Below the pieces are notes generated by a model. It was not told the DNA's origin, did not search any database, and saw nothing but the letters and a program-made list of their open reading frames with translations. A stretch of DNA of 64,000 nucleotides from UBA2334 sp964396895 (GTDB taxonomy: Bacteria; Pseudomonadota; Gammaproteobacteria; Burkholderiales; Burkholderiaceae_C): assembly GCA_964396895.1 (NCBI GenBank), contig CAYNGJ010000005.1:62001-126000 (forward strand). Direction: 5' to 3'. Below, in pieces: positions 49,711-58,895 of this stretch; position 1 is the first letter of the stretch; each line of letters starts with the position of its first letter. Made by a program: the position numbers and the translations under genes.

Positions 49711-50559
49711 ATGCACATCGTCGTCTGTATCAAGCAGGTGCCCGATTCGGCGCAAATTCGCGTCCACCCGGTCACCAACACCATCATGCGCCAGGGGGTG
49801 CCGGCCATCGTCAACCCCTACGACCTGTTCTCGCTGGAAGAGGCGCTGCGGCTGAAAGACCAGTTCGGTGGCCGTGTCACCGCGTTGTGCATGGGGCCAC
49901 CCCAGGCCGAAGAGGCCTTGCGCAAGTGCATCAGTTACGGTGCGGATGATGCCGTGCTGGTGACCGACCGCGCGTTTGCCGGGGCCGACACCTTGGCCAC
50001 GTCGTACGCGCTGGCCGCCGGCATCCGCCAGATTGCCCGCGAGCAGGCGGTGGACATGGTGTTCACGGGCAAACAGACCATTGACGGCGACACCGCCCAG
50101 GTGGGACCCGGCATTGCCAAGCGCATGGGCCTGCAGTTGCTGACCTATGTGTCGCGCATCGTTGAAACCGACCTGGAGGCCCGCACCATCACGGTGGAGC
50201 GCCGCGCCGAGGGTGGGGTGCAGGTGCTGAAAACGGCGCTGCCCTGCCTCATCACCATGCTGGAAAACACCAACGAAATGCGGTTCGCCAACCTGCCCGC
50301 CATGATCCACGCCGCCGCCTACCCGGTGCGCAAGTGGAGCAAGGAGCAGGCCGCCATCGAGGACCTGGACAAGATCGGCCTCAAAGGCTCGCCCACGGTG
50401 GTCAGCAAGGTGTTTGGCCCCACCGCCCGCAGTGAGAAGGCCGAAATGCTGGAGTTGGAAACGTCCAACCTGCGCGACGTGTCGCTCAACCTGTTGCAAA
50501 AAATCTTCACGCGCCACCCGACGCTGGAGTCCGACCTGCTGATGAAGGAACCATCATGA
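49711..50559 (+). CDS. fixA: FixA, electron-transfer flavoprotein beta-like subunit
   Basis: 282 aa. MHIVVCIKQVPDSAQIRV and GKQTIDGDTAQVGPGIA are FixA/EtfB motifs. Part of the bifurcating FixABCX complex that uses NADH to reduce both quinone and a low-potential ferredoxin for nitrogenase. RBS CGGAG. No sigma-54 site is visible in the 92 bp after nifW, so it is probably transcribed from the nifV promoter. Confidence 0.95.
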   Translation: MHIVVCIKQVPDSAQIRVHPVTNTIMRQGVPAIVNPYDLFSLEEALRLKDQFGGRVTALCMGPPQAEEALRKCISYGADDAVLVTDRAFAGADTLATSYALAAGIRQIAREQAVDMVFTGKQTIDGDTAQVGPGIAKRMGLQLLTYVSRIVETDLEARTITVERRAEGGVQVLKTALPCLITMLENTNEMRFANLPAMIHAAAYPVRKWSKEQAAIEDLDKIGLKGSPTVVSKVFGPTARSEKAEMLELETSNLRDVSLNLLQKIFTRHPTLESDLLMKEPS

Positions 50560-51683
50560 GTGAAGCACCCACCCCCGCCGCCGCCAACGCCGCCCCTCCG
50601 GTCAAACGCCCTGCGGGCCGTGCGGGCCGCAACACCGAGCTGCCCGAACACCTCAAGGCCTACAAGGGCGTGTGGGTGTTCATCGAGCACGACCGGGGCC
50701 ATGTGCACAGCGTCTCATGGGAGCTGCTGGGCGAAGCCCGCAAGCTGGCCGACACCCTGGGCAGTTACGTGGGTGCCGTGCTGTTGGGCGGCCCCGACGA
50801 GGCCCTGGACAAGTTCGCCGTCGAGGCCTTCTCCTACGGTGCGGACAAGGCCTTCACCATGACGGACCCGGTGCTCAAGGGCTACCGAAACGAGCCCTTC
50901 ACCAAGGGCCTGACCGACCTGGTGAACAAGTACCAGCCCGAAATTTTGTTGCTGGGCGCCACGTCCATGGGCCGTGACCTGGCCGGGTCGGTGGCCACCA
51001 CGCTGCTGACCGGCCTGACGGCGGACTGCACCGAGCTGCGCATCGACCCCGTCTCCAAGGCGCTGGCGGCCACGCGGCCCACCTTTGGTGGCTCGCTGCT
51101 GTGCACCATCATGACCTTGGCCTACCGCCCGCAAATGGCGACCATGCGCCCCCGCACGGCCCCCATGCCTCAGGCCGACACCAGCCGCACGGGCACCACC
51201 ACCCACGACACCCTGGGCATGGTGGAGACGCAAATCGTCACCAAACTGCTGGACTTCATCGCCGATGCCAACAGCAACACCATCAACCTGCCGTATGCCG
51301 ACGTGATCGTCAGCGGTGGCAAGGGCCTGAAGAACCCTGAGAACTTCAAGCTGGTGTTCGAGCTGGCCCGTGTGCTGGGGGCCGAGGTGGGCGCCACCCG
51401 CCCGGTGGTGCAGGCGGGCTGGGTGGAAGCCGAGCGCCAGGTGGGCCAGACCGGCAAAACCGTGCGGCCCAAGCTCTACATCGCCGCAGGCATCTCCGGG
51501 GCCATCCAGCACCGGGTGGGCATGGAGGCGTCGGACGTGATCGTGGCCATCAACACCGACGCCAACGCGCCCATTTTTGACTTTGCCCACTACGGCATCG
51601 TCGGCAATGCCATGCAGGTGCTGCCCGCACTGACCCAGGCTTTTGCGGCGCACCTCGCGCAGCGCAGCCGCCAGGTGGCCTGA
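50556..51683 (+). CDS. fixB: FixB, electron-transfer flavoprotein alpha-like subunit
   Basis: 375 aa. C-terminal FAD domain GATRPVVQAGW, GQTGKTVRPKLYIAAGISGAIQHRVGM. The N-terminal 25 residues are Ala/Pro-rich without the extra ferredoxin domain some FixB have. ATGA overlap with fixA. Confidence 0.95.
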   Translation: MSEAPTPAAANAAPPVKRPAGRAGRNTELPEHLKAYKGVWVFIEHDRGHVHSVSWELLGEARKLADTLGSYVGAVLLGGPDEALDKFAVEAFSYGADKAFTMTDPVLKGYRNEPFTKGLTDLVNKYQPEILLLGATSMGRDLAGSVATTLLTGLTADCTELRIDPVSKALAATRPTFGGSLLCTIMTLAYRPQMATMRPRTAPMPQADTSRTGTTTHDTLGMVETQIVTKLLDFIADANSNTINLPYADVIVSGGKGLKNPENFKLVFELARVLGAEVGATRPVVQAGWVEAERQVGQTGKTVRPKLYIAAGISGAIQHRVGMEASDVIVAINTDANAPIFDFAHYGIVGNAMQVLPALTQAFAAHLAQRSRQVA

Positions 51684-51696
51684 ACGGAGAACTGAC

Positions 51697-53007
51697 ATGA
51701 AAAAACCATCCCAATTCGACGCCATCGTGGTGGGGGCGGGGCCTTCGGGCAACGCCGCCGCCTACACCCTGGCCAAGGCGGGCCTCAAGGTGCTGCAGAT
51801 TGAACGCGGGGAATACCCCGGCAGCAAGAACGTGCAGGGGGCCATCCTGTACTCCGACGCGCTGGAAAAGATCATCCCCGACTTCCGCGACGACGCGCCG
51901 CTGGAGCGCCACATCATTGAGCAACGCGTGTGGGTGCTGGACGACAACTCCTTTGTGGGCACGCACTACCGCAGCGACGAATACAACAAACCCCCCTACA
52001 ACCGCTACACCATCATCCGGGCGCAGTTTGACAAGTGGTTCAACAGCAAGGTGCGCGAGGCCGGCGCGCTGGTGATTTGCGAAACCACGGTCGATCACCT
52101 CATCATGGACGGCGACCAGGTGGTGGGCGTGCACTGCGACCGCGAAGCGGGTGAGGTGTTTGCCGACGTGGTCATCCTGGCCGACGGGGTCAACTCCACC
52201 CTGGCGCGCAAGGCGGGTTTCCATGGTGAGATCCAGGCGGGCAACGTGGCCCTGGCGGTCAAAGAAATTCTGTTCATGCCCGAAGACACCATTCGCCAGC
52301 GCTTCAACATTGGCGAGGAAGAGGGCGTGGTCATCGAGATGGTGGGCAAGATCACCGACGGCATGATGGGCACGGGCTTTCTGTACACCAACAAGGAGTC
52401 GCTGACCATTGGCATTGGCTGCATGTTGGGCGACTTCAAGGCCAGCCCCAACAAGACATCGCCCTACACGTTGCTGGAGCAGATGAAACGCCACCCCTCC
52501 ATTGCCCCGCTGATTGCCGGTGGCGAAATGAAGGAGTACGCCGCTCACCTGATTCCCGAAGGCGGCTTCTACGCCATTCCCAAGGTGTACGGCAACGGCT
52601 GGATGATCGTGGGCGACTCCGGCGGTTTTGTGAATGCCGTGCACCGCGAAGGCTCCAATCTGGCCATGACCACGGGCCGCCTGGCCGCCGAAACCGTGAT
52701 AGCCGCCAAGGAAGCGGGCAAGGGCTTTCGGGCCGACGCCCTCAAGCCCTACAAAGTGGCGCTGGACGGCAGCTTCGTCATGAAGGACTTGCACAAGTAC
52801 CGCGACATGCCCGAGGTGTTCCACCAGAACAGCCAGTTCTTCACCACTTACCCCGACCTCGTTTCCAAGGCCGCCCACAAGATGTTCACCGTCGATGGGG
52901 TGGACAAAAAGACCAAGGAACGCGAGATTTTTTCCAGCTTTCGCCAGTCGCGCTCACTCACCGGCCTGGTGGGTGACGCCGTCAAACTCTGGAGGGCCTT
53001 CCGATGA
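51697..53007 (+). CDS. fixC: FixC, ETF-quinone-oxidoreductase-like flavoprotein
   Basis: 436 aa. FAD motif IVVGAGPSGNAAAYTLAKAGLKVLQIERG, GSKNVQGAILYS, and the C-terminal GDSGGFVNAVHREGSNLAMTTG. Passes the high-potential electron to quinone in the bifurcation. Start MKKPSQFDAI at 51697, 13 bp after fixB. Confidence 0.96.
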   Translation: MKKPSQFDAIVVGAGPSGNAAAYTLAKAGLKVLQIERGEYPGSKNVQGAILYSDALEKIIPDFRDDAPLERHIIEQRVWVLDDNSFVGTHYRSDEYNKPPYNRYTIIRAQFDKWFNSKVREAGALVICETTVDHLIMDGDQVVGVHCDREAGEVFADVVILADGVNSTLARKAGFHGEIQAGNVALAVKEILFMPEDTIRQRFNIGEEEGVVIEMVGKITDGMMGTGFLYTNKESLTIGIGCMLGDFKASPNKTSPYTLLEQMKRHPSIAPLIAGGEMKEYAAHLIPEGGFYAIPKVYGNGWMIVGDSGGFVNAVHREGSNLAMTTGRLAAETVIAAKEAGKGFRADALKPYKVALDGSFVMKDLHKYRDMPEVFHQNSQFFTTYPDLVSKAAHKMFTVDGVDKKTKEREIFSSFRQSRSLTGLVGDAVKLWRAFR

Positions 53008-53297
53008 TCGCCGTCAATGTCGAAGACAAGCTGTTTCAGAACCGCTACCGCGTGGACGCCGGTCGTCCGCACATCAAAATTCGCCAGCCTGAGGTCTGTG
53101 CCACCGAGTGTGCCGACCAATCGTGTACCTACGTGTGCCCGGCGTCTTGCTACAAGACCGAGGGCAATGGCAACGTGACGCTCATCACCGATGGCTGCCT
53201 GGAGTGCGGCAGCTGCCGCATCATCTGCTCCGAGCACCAGAACGTGGACTGGGACTACCCCCGCGGTGGGCACGGCATTTTGTTCAAATTTGGTTGA
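53004..53297 (+). CDS. fixX: FixX ferredoxin-like subunit
   Basis: 97 aa. Cysteines in CATECADQSCTYVCPASC and CLECGSCRIICSEH coordinate two [4Fe-4S] clusters. ATGA overlap with fixC. Takes the low-potential branch of FixABCX. Confidence 0.95.
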   Translation: MIAVNVEDKLFQNRYRVDAGRPHIKIRQPEVCATECADQSCTYVCPASCYKTEGNGNVTLITDGCLECGSCRIICSEHQNVDWDYPRGGHGILFKFG

Positions 53298-53308
53298 CCG
53301 GAGGCCCC

Positions 53309-53632
53309 ATGCCCAAGCCCCAACGCCACGTGTTCGTGTGCACCCAAAACCGCCCGCCCGCACACCCCAGGGGGTCGTGCGCGGCCAAGGGCTCCACCGC
53401 TGTGTTGCAGGCCCTGTGGGCCGAGCAGCAAAAGCGCCAGGCCTACGAGGGGGTGTCCATCACCTACTCGGGCTGCATTGGCCCGTGCGACCAGGGGGCC
53501 AATGTGCTGGTCTACCCCGAAGGCGTGCTGTACCGGGGCGTGACGCCCGAGGATGTGGCCGACATCTTCACCAGCCACCTCGAAGGCGGCCAGCCTGTGG
53601 AGCGATTGCTGGCCCCGGCCAACGTGTGGTGA
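53309..53632 (+). CDS. Shethna protein I-like thioredoxin-fold [2Fe-2S] ferredoxin
   Basis: 107 aa. HVFVCTQNRPPAHPRGSCAAKG and SGCIGPCDQGANVLVYP give the four cluster cysteines (C11, C24 and the GCxGPC pair) of thioredoxin-like [2Fe-2S] ferredoxins. From memory it matches Azotobacter Shethna I at nearly every motif (QNRP..HPRGSC, GC.GPC..GANVL.YP, L.PA..W). 11 bp after fixX, GGAGG RBS. Likely electron carrier under nitrogen fixation; last nif gene at this end. Confidence 0.88.
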   Translation: MPKPQRHVFVCTQNRPPAHPRGSCAAKGSTAVLQALWAEQQKRQAYEGVSITYSGCIGPCDQGANVLVYPEGVLYRGVTPEDVADIFTSHLEGGQPVERLLAPANVW

Positions 53633-53727
53633 GCCGGGTGCCAGGCTGCGACTGAGGCCGCGGCCCGGTGGGGTCGCTGCCTGCCCATGCGGCCGCGCTG
53701 GCTGGGACACCTTGTTCAGGGCTTGGT

Positions 53728-54873
53728 TCAGGGTGCAGTGGCCTGTTGGAAGCTTTGCAGCACGTTCACCGCATTCACACCCACTTCGGCCACTGCGTAA
53801 CCCCCTTCGAAGGTGAACACCGTGGGCAGGCCCGCGCTGGCCAGAGCCTGGCCCACGGCCAGGTAATCGGCGCTTTGCAGGGTGAAGCCCGAAATGGGGT
53901 CGCCCGCAAAGGTGTCCAGCCCCAGCGGCACCACCAGGGCCTGCGCGCCAAACTGGGCCACGGCGTGCAGGGCGGTGTCCAGTGCGGCACGCCAGGTGGC
54001 AAAGCCGGTGCCGCGCGGCAGTGGCAGGTTGAGGTTGAACCCCTCGCCTGCGCCCGCACCGCGCTCGTCGGCATGGCCCAGAAAGAACGGGTATTCGGTG
54101 GCCGGGTCGCCGTGCAGGGACACGGTGAGCACGTCGGCCCGCTCGTAAAAGATGGTTTGGGTGCCGTTGCCGTGGTGGTAGTCCACATCCAGCACGGCCA
54201 CGCGGTCCACCCCGCCGTCGCGCAGCGCCTGAGCGGCCACGGCGGCGTTGTTGATGAAGCAGTAACCCCCAAAAAAGTCAGACCCGGCGTGGTGGCCGGG
54301 CGGGCGCGTCAGCGCGAAGGCGGCGCGCTCGCCGTGGCAGCCGCTGGGCGTGGTGGTGCCGAGGGCGGCATCTGTGCCCGTGGGTGCGGCTGCGGTCGTG
54401 CCAAGTACACACTGCGCAGCGGCCAGCGCACAGGCGGCCCCGGCGCGTGCGGCCACCCAGGTACCCGCCGTCAGCGGTGAGCCCGAGTCAAAGCTGTAGG
54501 CCCCCAGGCGGGCGGCAAAGTTGCGCGGCAGTCTGTCGGTGCGAAATCCGTGTCGGTGGGGCAGCGGCCACACCGAGGGCAGAGCGTCTTGGCTGGCGTT
54601 GGCCGGGTTCATGGCCACCCACTCGGCCCAGGCCCCGGCCAGAAAGGCCAGGTAGTCGGGGTTGTGCACGCGGGCCAGCGCGGCGTCGAGTGCGGCGTTG
54701 GCCGTGGGGCTGCTCAGGTCAGGGGTGAGCAGGGGGCCCAGAGGGCGGCGCTGCAGTTCGGCCAGCACATGGTCGAGCCGGGCGGGCACCTCGTGGCAGG
54801 CCACCAGTTGGCCGCGAAACATCTCGTGCTGGCCCACATGGCGCGTGTGTTCGGGGTTGTGGAAGGTTTTCAT
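53728..54873 (-). CDS. histone-deacetylase-family amidohydrolase
   Basis: 381 aa. Zinc-site motifs TRPPGHHAGSDFFGGYCFINNAA and VLDVDYHHGNGTQTIFYER, then LGLDTFAGDPISGF. Acetylpolyamine amidohydrolase or class II HDAC-like; substrate not determinable. Converges with the Shethna-I-like gene and marks the right border of the nif region. Confidence 0.88.
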   Translation of the reverse strand: MKTFHNPEHTRHVGQHEMFRGQLVACHEVPARLDHVLAELQRRPLGPLLTPDLSSPTANAALDAALARVHNPDYLAFLAGAWAEWVAMNPANASQDALPSVWPLPHRHGFRTDRLPRNFAARLGAYSFDSGSPLTAGTWVAARAGAACALAAAQCVLGTTAAAPTGTDAALGTTTPSGCHGERAAFALTRPPGHHAGSDFFGGYCFINNAAVAAQALRDGGVDRVAVLDVDYHHGNGTQTIFYERADVLTVSLHGDPATEYPFFLGHADERGAGAGEGFNLNLPLPRGTGFATWRAALDTALHAVAQFGAQALVVPLGLDTFAGDPISGFTLQSADYLAVGQALASAGLPTVFTFEGGYAVAEVGVNAVNVLQSFQQATAP

Positions 54874-54951
54874 GCCACCAGTGTGCCAGCGCCATGTGGC
54901 TTTGCCTGGCCACCATGTTCGGCCCGCTTTCGGGGCGAAGCGGGCCTTGTG

Positions 54952-55788
54952 TCAGCCCAACTCGCGGAAAGACTTCAGCGGGGCCAGCGGGTCAAACTGC
55001 GGCGCGCGCTTGGCCTGCATGGCTGTGATGGATTCGCGCACGTTGGCGCTGCTCCAAATGGCGCCTTGCAGCCAGCCCATTTGGCGCAGGCTGTCTTCCA
55101 CCGAATGGTCTTGCGCGTACTGAATGGCCTGCTTGGTGCCCCAGATGGCCACGGGCGGCTTGCTGGCAATGTCTGTGGCGCATTGCAGCGCGGCGGCCAG
55201 CATGGCCTCGGGTGTGTCGAACACCTCGTTCACCAGGCCGTGGGCCAGTGCTTTGGCAGCGGGCAGGCGGCGACCGGTGTAGGCCATTTCTTTGACCACC
55301 GCCAGCGGAATGAGCTTGGGCAGGCGCTGCAGGGTGCCCACGTCGGCCACCATGCCGATGTTGATTTCCTGGATGCAAAAGAAGGCGTCCGCTGTGGCGT
55401 AGCGAATGCACGCCGCCGTGACCATGTCCACCGCGCCACCGATGCAGCCGCCTTGAATGGCGCAAATGACCGGGATGCGCAGCGCCTCCAGCTTGGTGAA
55501 GGTGGCCTGCATGTCGGCCAGCAGGTCGAACACGGCGGCGCGGCCCGTGGCGGTTTGGTCGTCCAGCGTCACGGCACCGGCAAACACCTCCAGCGCCATG
55601 CCTGCGCTGAAGTGCTTGCCCGTGCTGGAGATGACCAGCGCACGGGCTGTGCCCTCGCGGTGAATCTGGGTCAGCACTTCGTCGAGCTCGCGCCAGAAGG
55701 TGGGGTGCATGGTGTTCATGGCCTCGGGCTTGTTGAGCACCAAGTGGGCCACGTGGTTGGTCTGGGTGAGGGTGAAGCAGGTCAGCAT
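54952..55788 (-). CDS. enoyl-CoA hydratase/isomerase, dienoyl-CoA isomerase-like
   Basis: 278 aa crotonase fold. Oxyanion loop FSAGMALEVF and QGGCIGGAVDMVTA. CIQEINIGMVADVGTLQRLPKLIP matches delta3,5-delta2,4-dienoyl-CoA isomerase (ECH1) with both acidic residues (E in QEIN, D in ADVG). Works in beta-oxidation of unsaturated fatty acids. Stands alone. Confidence 0.85.
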   Translation of the reverse strand: MLTCFTLTQTNHVAHLVLNKPEAMNTMHPTFWRELDEVLTQIHREGTARALVISSTGKHFSAGMALEVFAGAVTLDDQTATGRAAVFDLLADMQATFTKLEALRIPVICAIQGGCIGGAVDMVTAACIRYATADAFFCIQEINIGMVADVGTLQRLPKLIPLAVVKEMAYTGRRLPAAKALAHGLVNEVFDTPEAMLAAALQCATDIASKPPVAIWGTKQAIQYAQDHSVEDSLRQMGWLQGAIWSSANVRESITAMQAKRAPQFDPLAPLKSFRELG

Positions 55789-55953
55789 GGGGACAGGTGG
55801 GTTGGTTCCAAAAACGCAGCCTGGCGTGGGCAGGCCAACGGGTGAGGGCTGACCACTCTAAAGGTGTCTGTGCGTTTGGCCTGTCGCGTGGGTGGCGCAA
55901 CCCGTGTGGCGGCCATCGGCAGGTGAAAAGCCCTGGTACCGCGGCGCAGCGGG

Positions 55954-56211
55954 TCAGCGCCCGCCAGCGCGGCGCTGCTCGCGCCCCATGAACAGATACA
56001 GGCCTTCGACCTTGTCGCGTGCCCAGGGCGTTTTGCGCAAAAACTTGAGGCTGGAGGCCACGCTGGGGTCCACGGCAAAACACCGCACGGGAATGCGTTG
56101 GGCCAACTCCTCCCAACCGTAGTGTTCGGACAGGGCGACCACCATGGCCTCCAACGTCACCCCGTGCAGGGGGTTGTTTTTCTGGGGGGCGGATGCTGGC
56201 GTGGTGGACAT
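55954..56211 (-). CDS. VF530-family (DUF2132) small DNA-binding-like protein
   Basis: 85 aa. NPLHGVTLEAMVVALSEHYGWEELAQRIPVRCF and SSLKFLRKTPWARDKVEGLY are the VF530 signature. Function not established. Confidence 0.88.
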   Translation of the reverse strand: MSTTPASAPQKNNPLHGVTLEAMVVALSEHYGWEELAQRIPVRCFAVDPSVASSLKFLRKTPWARDKVEGLYLFMGREQRRAGGR

Positions 56212-56231
56212 GAAGGAGTTTTATTGAATGA

Positions 56232-56263
56232 ATAGCTGAAAAGTGTTGTCAGGTAAGCGCTGG
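56232..56263 (+). repeat. ATAGC-N18-AAGCG dispersed half-element
   Basis: ATAGCTGAAA at 56232 and AAGCGCTGG at 56255, 23 bp apart. Upstream of the VF530 gene. Confidence 0.65.
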
Positions 56264-56290
56264 AAGCACATTCGTTTGAAATTTATCACC

Positions 56291-56313
56291 ATGGCATGGC
56301 ATGGCATGGCATG
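56291..56313. repeat. ATGGC pentanucleotide tandem repeat
   Basis: Four perfect ATGGC units followed by ATG, ending 4 bp before the stop codon of the FmdB-like gene (minus strand). Intergenic. Confidence 0.85.
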
Positions 56314-56317
56314 AGCT

Positions 56318-56554
56318 TCAGTTCAGCGCGCTGCTGAAGGGGCAGCCGCCGTGGCTGCCTGGGGCGTCACACGAACCGCAGGGGTTGGCGGGCAGGTGCA
56401 TGGTGTGGCCGCCATCGGTGGGCTTGGCGGGCACAGAGAGCAGCTTGTTCAAGGTGGTGGAGTGGCACTGGGGGCACTCGGGCACGGTGCTGGCGCGGAC
56501 CAGGGTTTCAAACTCGTGGCCGCAGCCACCACAGGCGTATTCGTAAATGGGCAT
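56318..56554 (-). CDS. FmdB-family zinc-ribbon protein
   Basis: 78 aa. MPIYEYACGGCGHEFETLVRA, CPQCHSTTLNKLLS ribbon, then a C-terminal CGSCDAPGSHGGCPF with four more cysteines. More standard than the nif-linked copy at 27439. Function unknown. Confidence 0.88.
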   Translation of the reverse strand: MPIYEYACGGCGHEFETLVRASTVPECPQCHSTTLNKLLSVPAKPTDGGHTMHLPANPCGSCDAPGSHGGCPFSSALN

Positions 56555-56660
56555 GGCGGGAAGCGAAAGGTTGGGGGCTTGGGTGCTTCGATTATCCGCC
56601 CCCTTGGCCCGCCGCAGACCACGGGGGCTGATCGAGGTGTTTCAGTGGTGATAGCAAACT

Positions 56661-58010
56661 TTAACCGTCAATTGTGCCCAAGGGGCCGAAAAGATCTGGA
56701 GTTTCTGGTTCTGGCTGGCGTGGCCGGATTGTGCGGGCGGTGGGGGCCTCGGGCTGGTCGTCGGGCAGGGGCAAGCCGTCTGGCCCCAGTTTGCACAGCC
56801 GACCCACGCGCACGCCCAGCAGGCGCAGCGGGCGCTGCAGCGGGGCGCGTTTGAGGGCCTGCCCGGCGGCGCGGCGGATGTCGGCGGCCAGGCGCACCGG
56901 CTCATCCAGGCTGTGGTCGCGGGTGACGATTTTGAAATCGGCAAACCGCAGCTTCACGCCGATGGTGCGGCCCGCGTAGCCTTTGCGCGCCAGGTCGGCC
57001 GCCACCTGCTCGCACAAGCGGGTGAAGATGGCGCCCAGCTCGGCGCGGTGGCGCACGGCGTGCAGGTCGTGCTCGAAGGTGGTTTCGCGGCTGATGCTGA
57101 CGGGCTCGCTCTCGGTCACCACCGGGCGGTCGTCGCGGCCCCAGGCTGCCTCGTGCAGCCAGGCCCCGTAGCTCTGGCCAAAGTGTTGGCGCAGCCAGAC
57201 CGGGTCGCGCGCGGCCAGTTCGCCAATGGTGTGCAGGCCGTGGCCCGCCAGTTTGCTCTCCGCTTTGGGCCCAATGCCGTTGATTTTTCGGCAGGGCAGG
57301 GGCCAGATGCGGGTGGCCACGTCGGCCTCGTGGACGATGGAGATGCCGTTGGGCTTGTGGAACTCGCTGGCCATTTTGGCCAGCAGTTTGTTGGGCGCCA
57401 CCCCCACCGAACAGGTCAGGCCGGTGGCGTCGGTGATGGCCTTCTGGATGAGGCGGGCCAGCACCCGCCCGCCCTCGCGCTGGCCACCGGGCACGTGGGT
57501 GAAGTCGATGTACACCTCGTCCACCCCCCTGTCCTCCATGACGGGGGCAATGTCGGTGACGATGGATTTGAACCAGCGCGAGTAGCGGCGCACTTCGTCA
57601 AAGTCCACCGGGAGCAGGATGGCGTCGGGGCACAGTTGCGCCGCTTTCATCAACCCCATGGCAGACCCCACGCCAAACTGGCGGGCGGCGTAGGTGGCGG
57701 TGGTGATGACGCCGCGCCCCGTGTAGCCGCGCAGGCGCGGAAAGCAGTCGGGGGGCACGCGCTGCAGCCGTTGGGCCTGCTCGTCGGGGGGGAGGGTGTT
57801 GGGCGCTGCCTCAAAGCGTTCGGGCTGGGCGGCGTGGTGTGCGGCCAGCAGTTCGGCGTCAAAGCGCTCGCCCTGGCGCCGCCCGCCGCCGATGACCACG
57901 GGCAAGCCCTTGAGCTGGGGAAACCGCAACAACTCCACCGACGCGAAGAACGCGTCCATGTCCAGGTGGGCGATGCGGCGCGCGGGGGCGGTAGGGTCAG
58001 CGGGGGCCAT
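56661..58010 (-). CDS. dinB: DNA polymerase IV
   Basis: 449 aa Y-family polymerase for translesion synthesis. RIAHLDMDAFFASVELL holds the first catalytic Asp, RGVDEVYIDFTHVP the second pair; KPNGISIV and the little-finger domain follow. About 50-60 residues are inserted after VVIGGGRRQGERF, which is longer than E. coli DinB. ATG at 58010 preferred to a TTG at 58034. Confidence 0.93.
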   Translation of the reverse strand: MAPADPTAPARRIAHLDMDAFFASVELLRFPQLKGLPVVIGGGRRQGERFDAELLAAHHAAQPERFEAAPNTLPPDEQAQRLQRVPPDCFPRLRGYTGRGVITTATYAARQFGVGSAMGLMKAAQLCPDAILLPVDFDEVRRYSRWFKSIVTDIAPVMEDRGVDEVYIDFTHVPGGQREGGRVLARLIQKAITDATGLTCSVGVAPNKLLAKMASEFHKPNGISIVHEADVATRIWPLPCRKINGIGPKAESKLAGHGLHTIGELAARDPVWLRQHFGQSYGAWLHEAAWGRDDRPVVTESEPVSISRETTFEHDLHAVRHRAELGAIFTRLCEQVAADLARKGYAGRTIGVKLRFADFKIVTRDHSLDEPVRLAADIRRAAGQALKRAPLQRPLRLLGVRVGRLCKLGPDGLPLPDDQPEAPTARTIRPRQPEPETPDLFGPLGTIDG

Positions 58011-58040
58011 GCCGCCTGTGCGCCCTGCGGGCAACCTCGG

Positions 58041-58862
58041 TCATGCCCGTTGGGCCACCCACTGTGCAAAGCGGGCCAGCACGCGGGTGGCTTGTGGGCT
58101 GGGGGCCACGCCATCGACCAGGGCCTGGGTGTCCACCCCCTGGTGGCGCAGGGTGTCGGCCAGGTGGTGCACATAGGCGCGCGTGGCGTCGGGGCCAAAT
58201 TCGGGGTGAAACTGCACGCCCCAGGCGCACTCACCCACCCGGTAGGCGTGGTGCGGTTCGAAGGCATTGCGCGCCAGCACCGTGGCACCGGGGGGCAGCA
58301 CACGCACCGACTGGCGGTGGGCGCTGGGGGCGGCAAACGGGCCGTCCAGGTGGTCCAGCAGCGGGTCGGTGGCGGCGTGTTCGGTGGGTTCGACGCGGAT
58401 GGTGCCGGCCTCCAGCCCCTGGGGGTGGGGCCACACCTCGCCGCCCAGCGCGTGGGCCAGCAACTGGTGGCCGTAGCAAATGCCCAGCACGGGCACGCCT
58501 CGGGCCACCAGCTCGGCCAGCCAGGCGGCGGTGGTTTCGCTCCAGGGTTCGCGGTCGGTGACCATGGCGTGTGAGCCGGTCACCACCACGCCCATGCGGC
58601 GTTGCACCACCGTGTCGGGGGCTGGCAGGGGGGTGGGTGGGGTGGGGTGGTGGGGGCTGCCACTGGGTTCGGGCACCGTGGGGCCCAAGTGCACGGGGCG
58701 TGGGTCGGCCACCTCAATGTGGACTGGGGCGTCTTCCGCTTGCAGGCCCTGGGCGATCCAGTGTTCGAAGTCGCCCAGGCGGGTGCTCAGTTCGGGCAGG
58801 GTGTCGCCCAACTTGACGATGAGGATGGGGGTGGTGGTGGCGGACGCGGTGGCGGTGGACAT
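58041..58862 (-). CDS. class I glutamine amidotransferase-like protein
   Basis: 273 aa. Nucleophile in GICYGHQLL; later FHPEFG His/Glu; MGVVVTGSHAMV. Stand-alone GATase of the GMP-synthase-like group that may hydrolyse gamma-glutamyl compounds. A Pro/Thr-rich insertion (about 70-90) interrupts the N-terminal region. Start at 58862. Confidence 0.87.
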   Translation of the reverse strand: MSTATASATTTPILIVKLGDTLPELSTRLGDFEHWIAQGLQAEDAPVHIEVADPRPVHLGPTVPEPSGSPHHPTPPTPLPAPDTVVQRRMGVVVTGSHAMVTDREPWSETTAAWLAELVARGVPVLGICYGHQLLAHALGGEVWPHPQGLEAGTIRVEPTEHAATDPLLDHLDGPFAAPSAHRQSVRVLPPGATVLARNAFEPHHAYRVGECAWGVQFHPEFGPDATRAYVHHLADTLRHQGVDTQALVDGVAPSPQATRVLARFAQWVAQRA

Positions 58863-58895
58863 GTCAGGGGGCAAAAATCGGGGGCTGTGTGGCCA

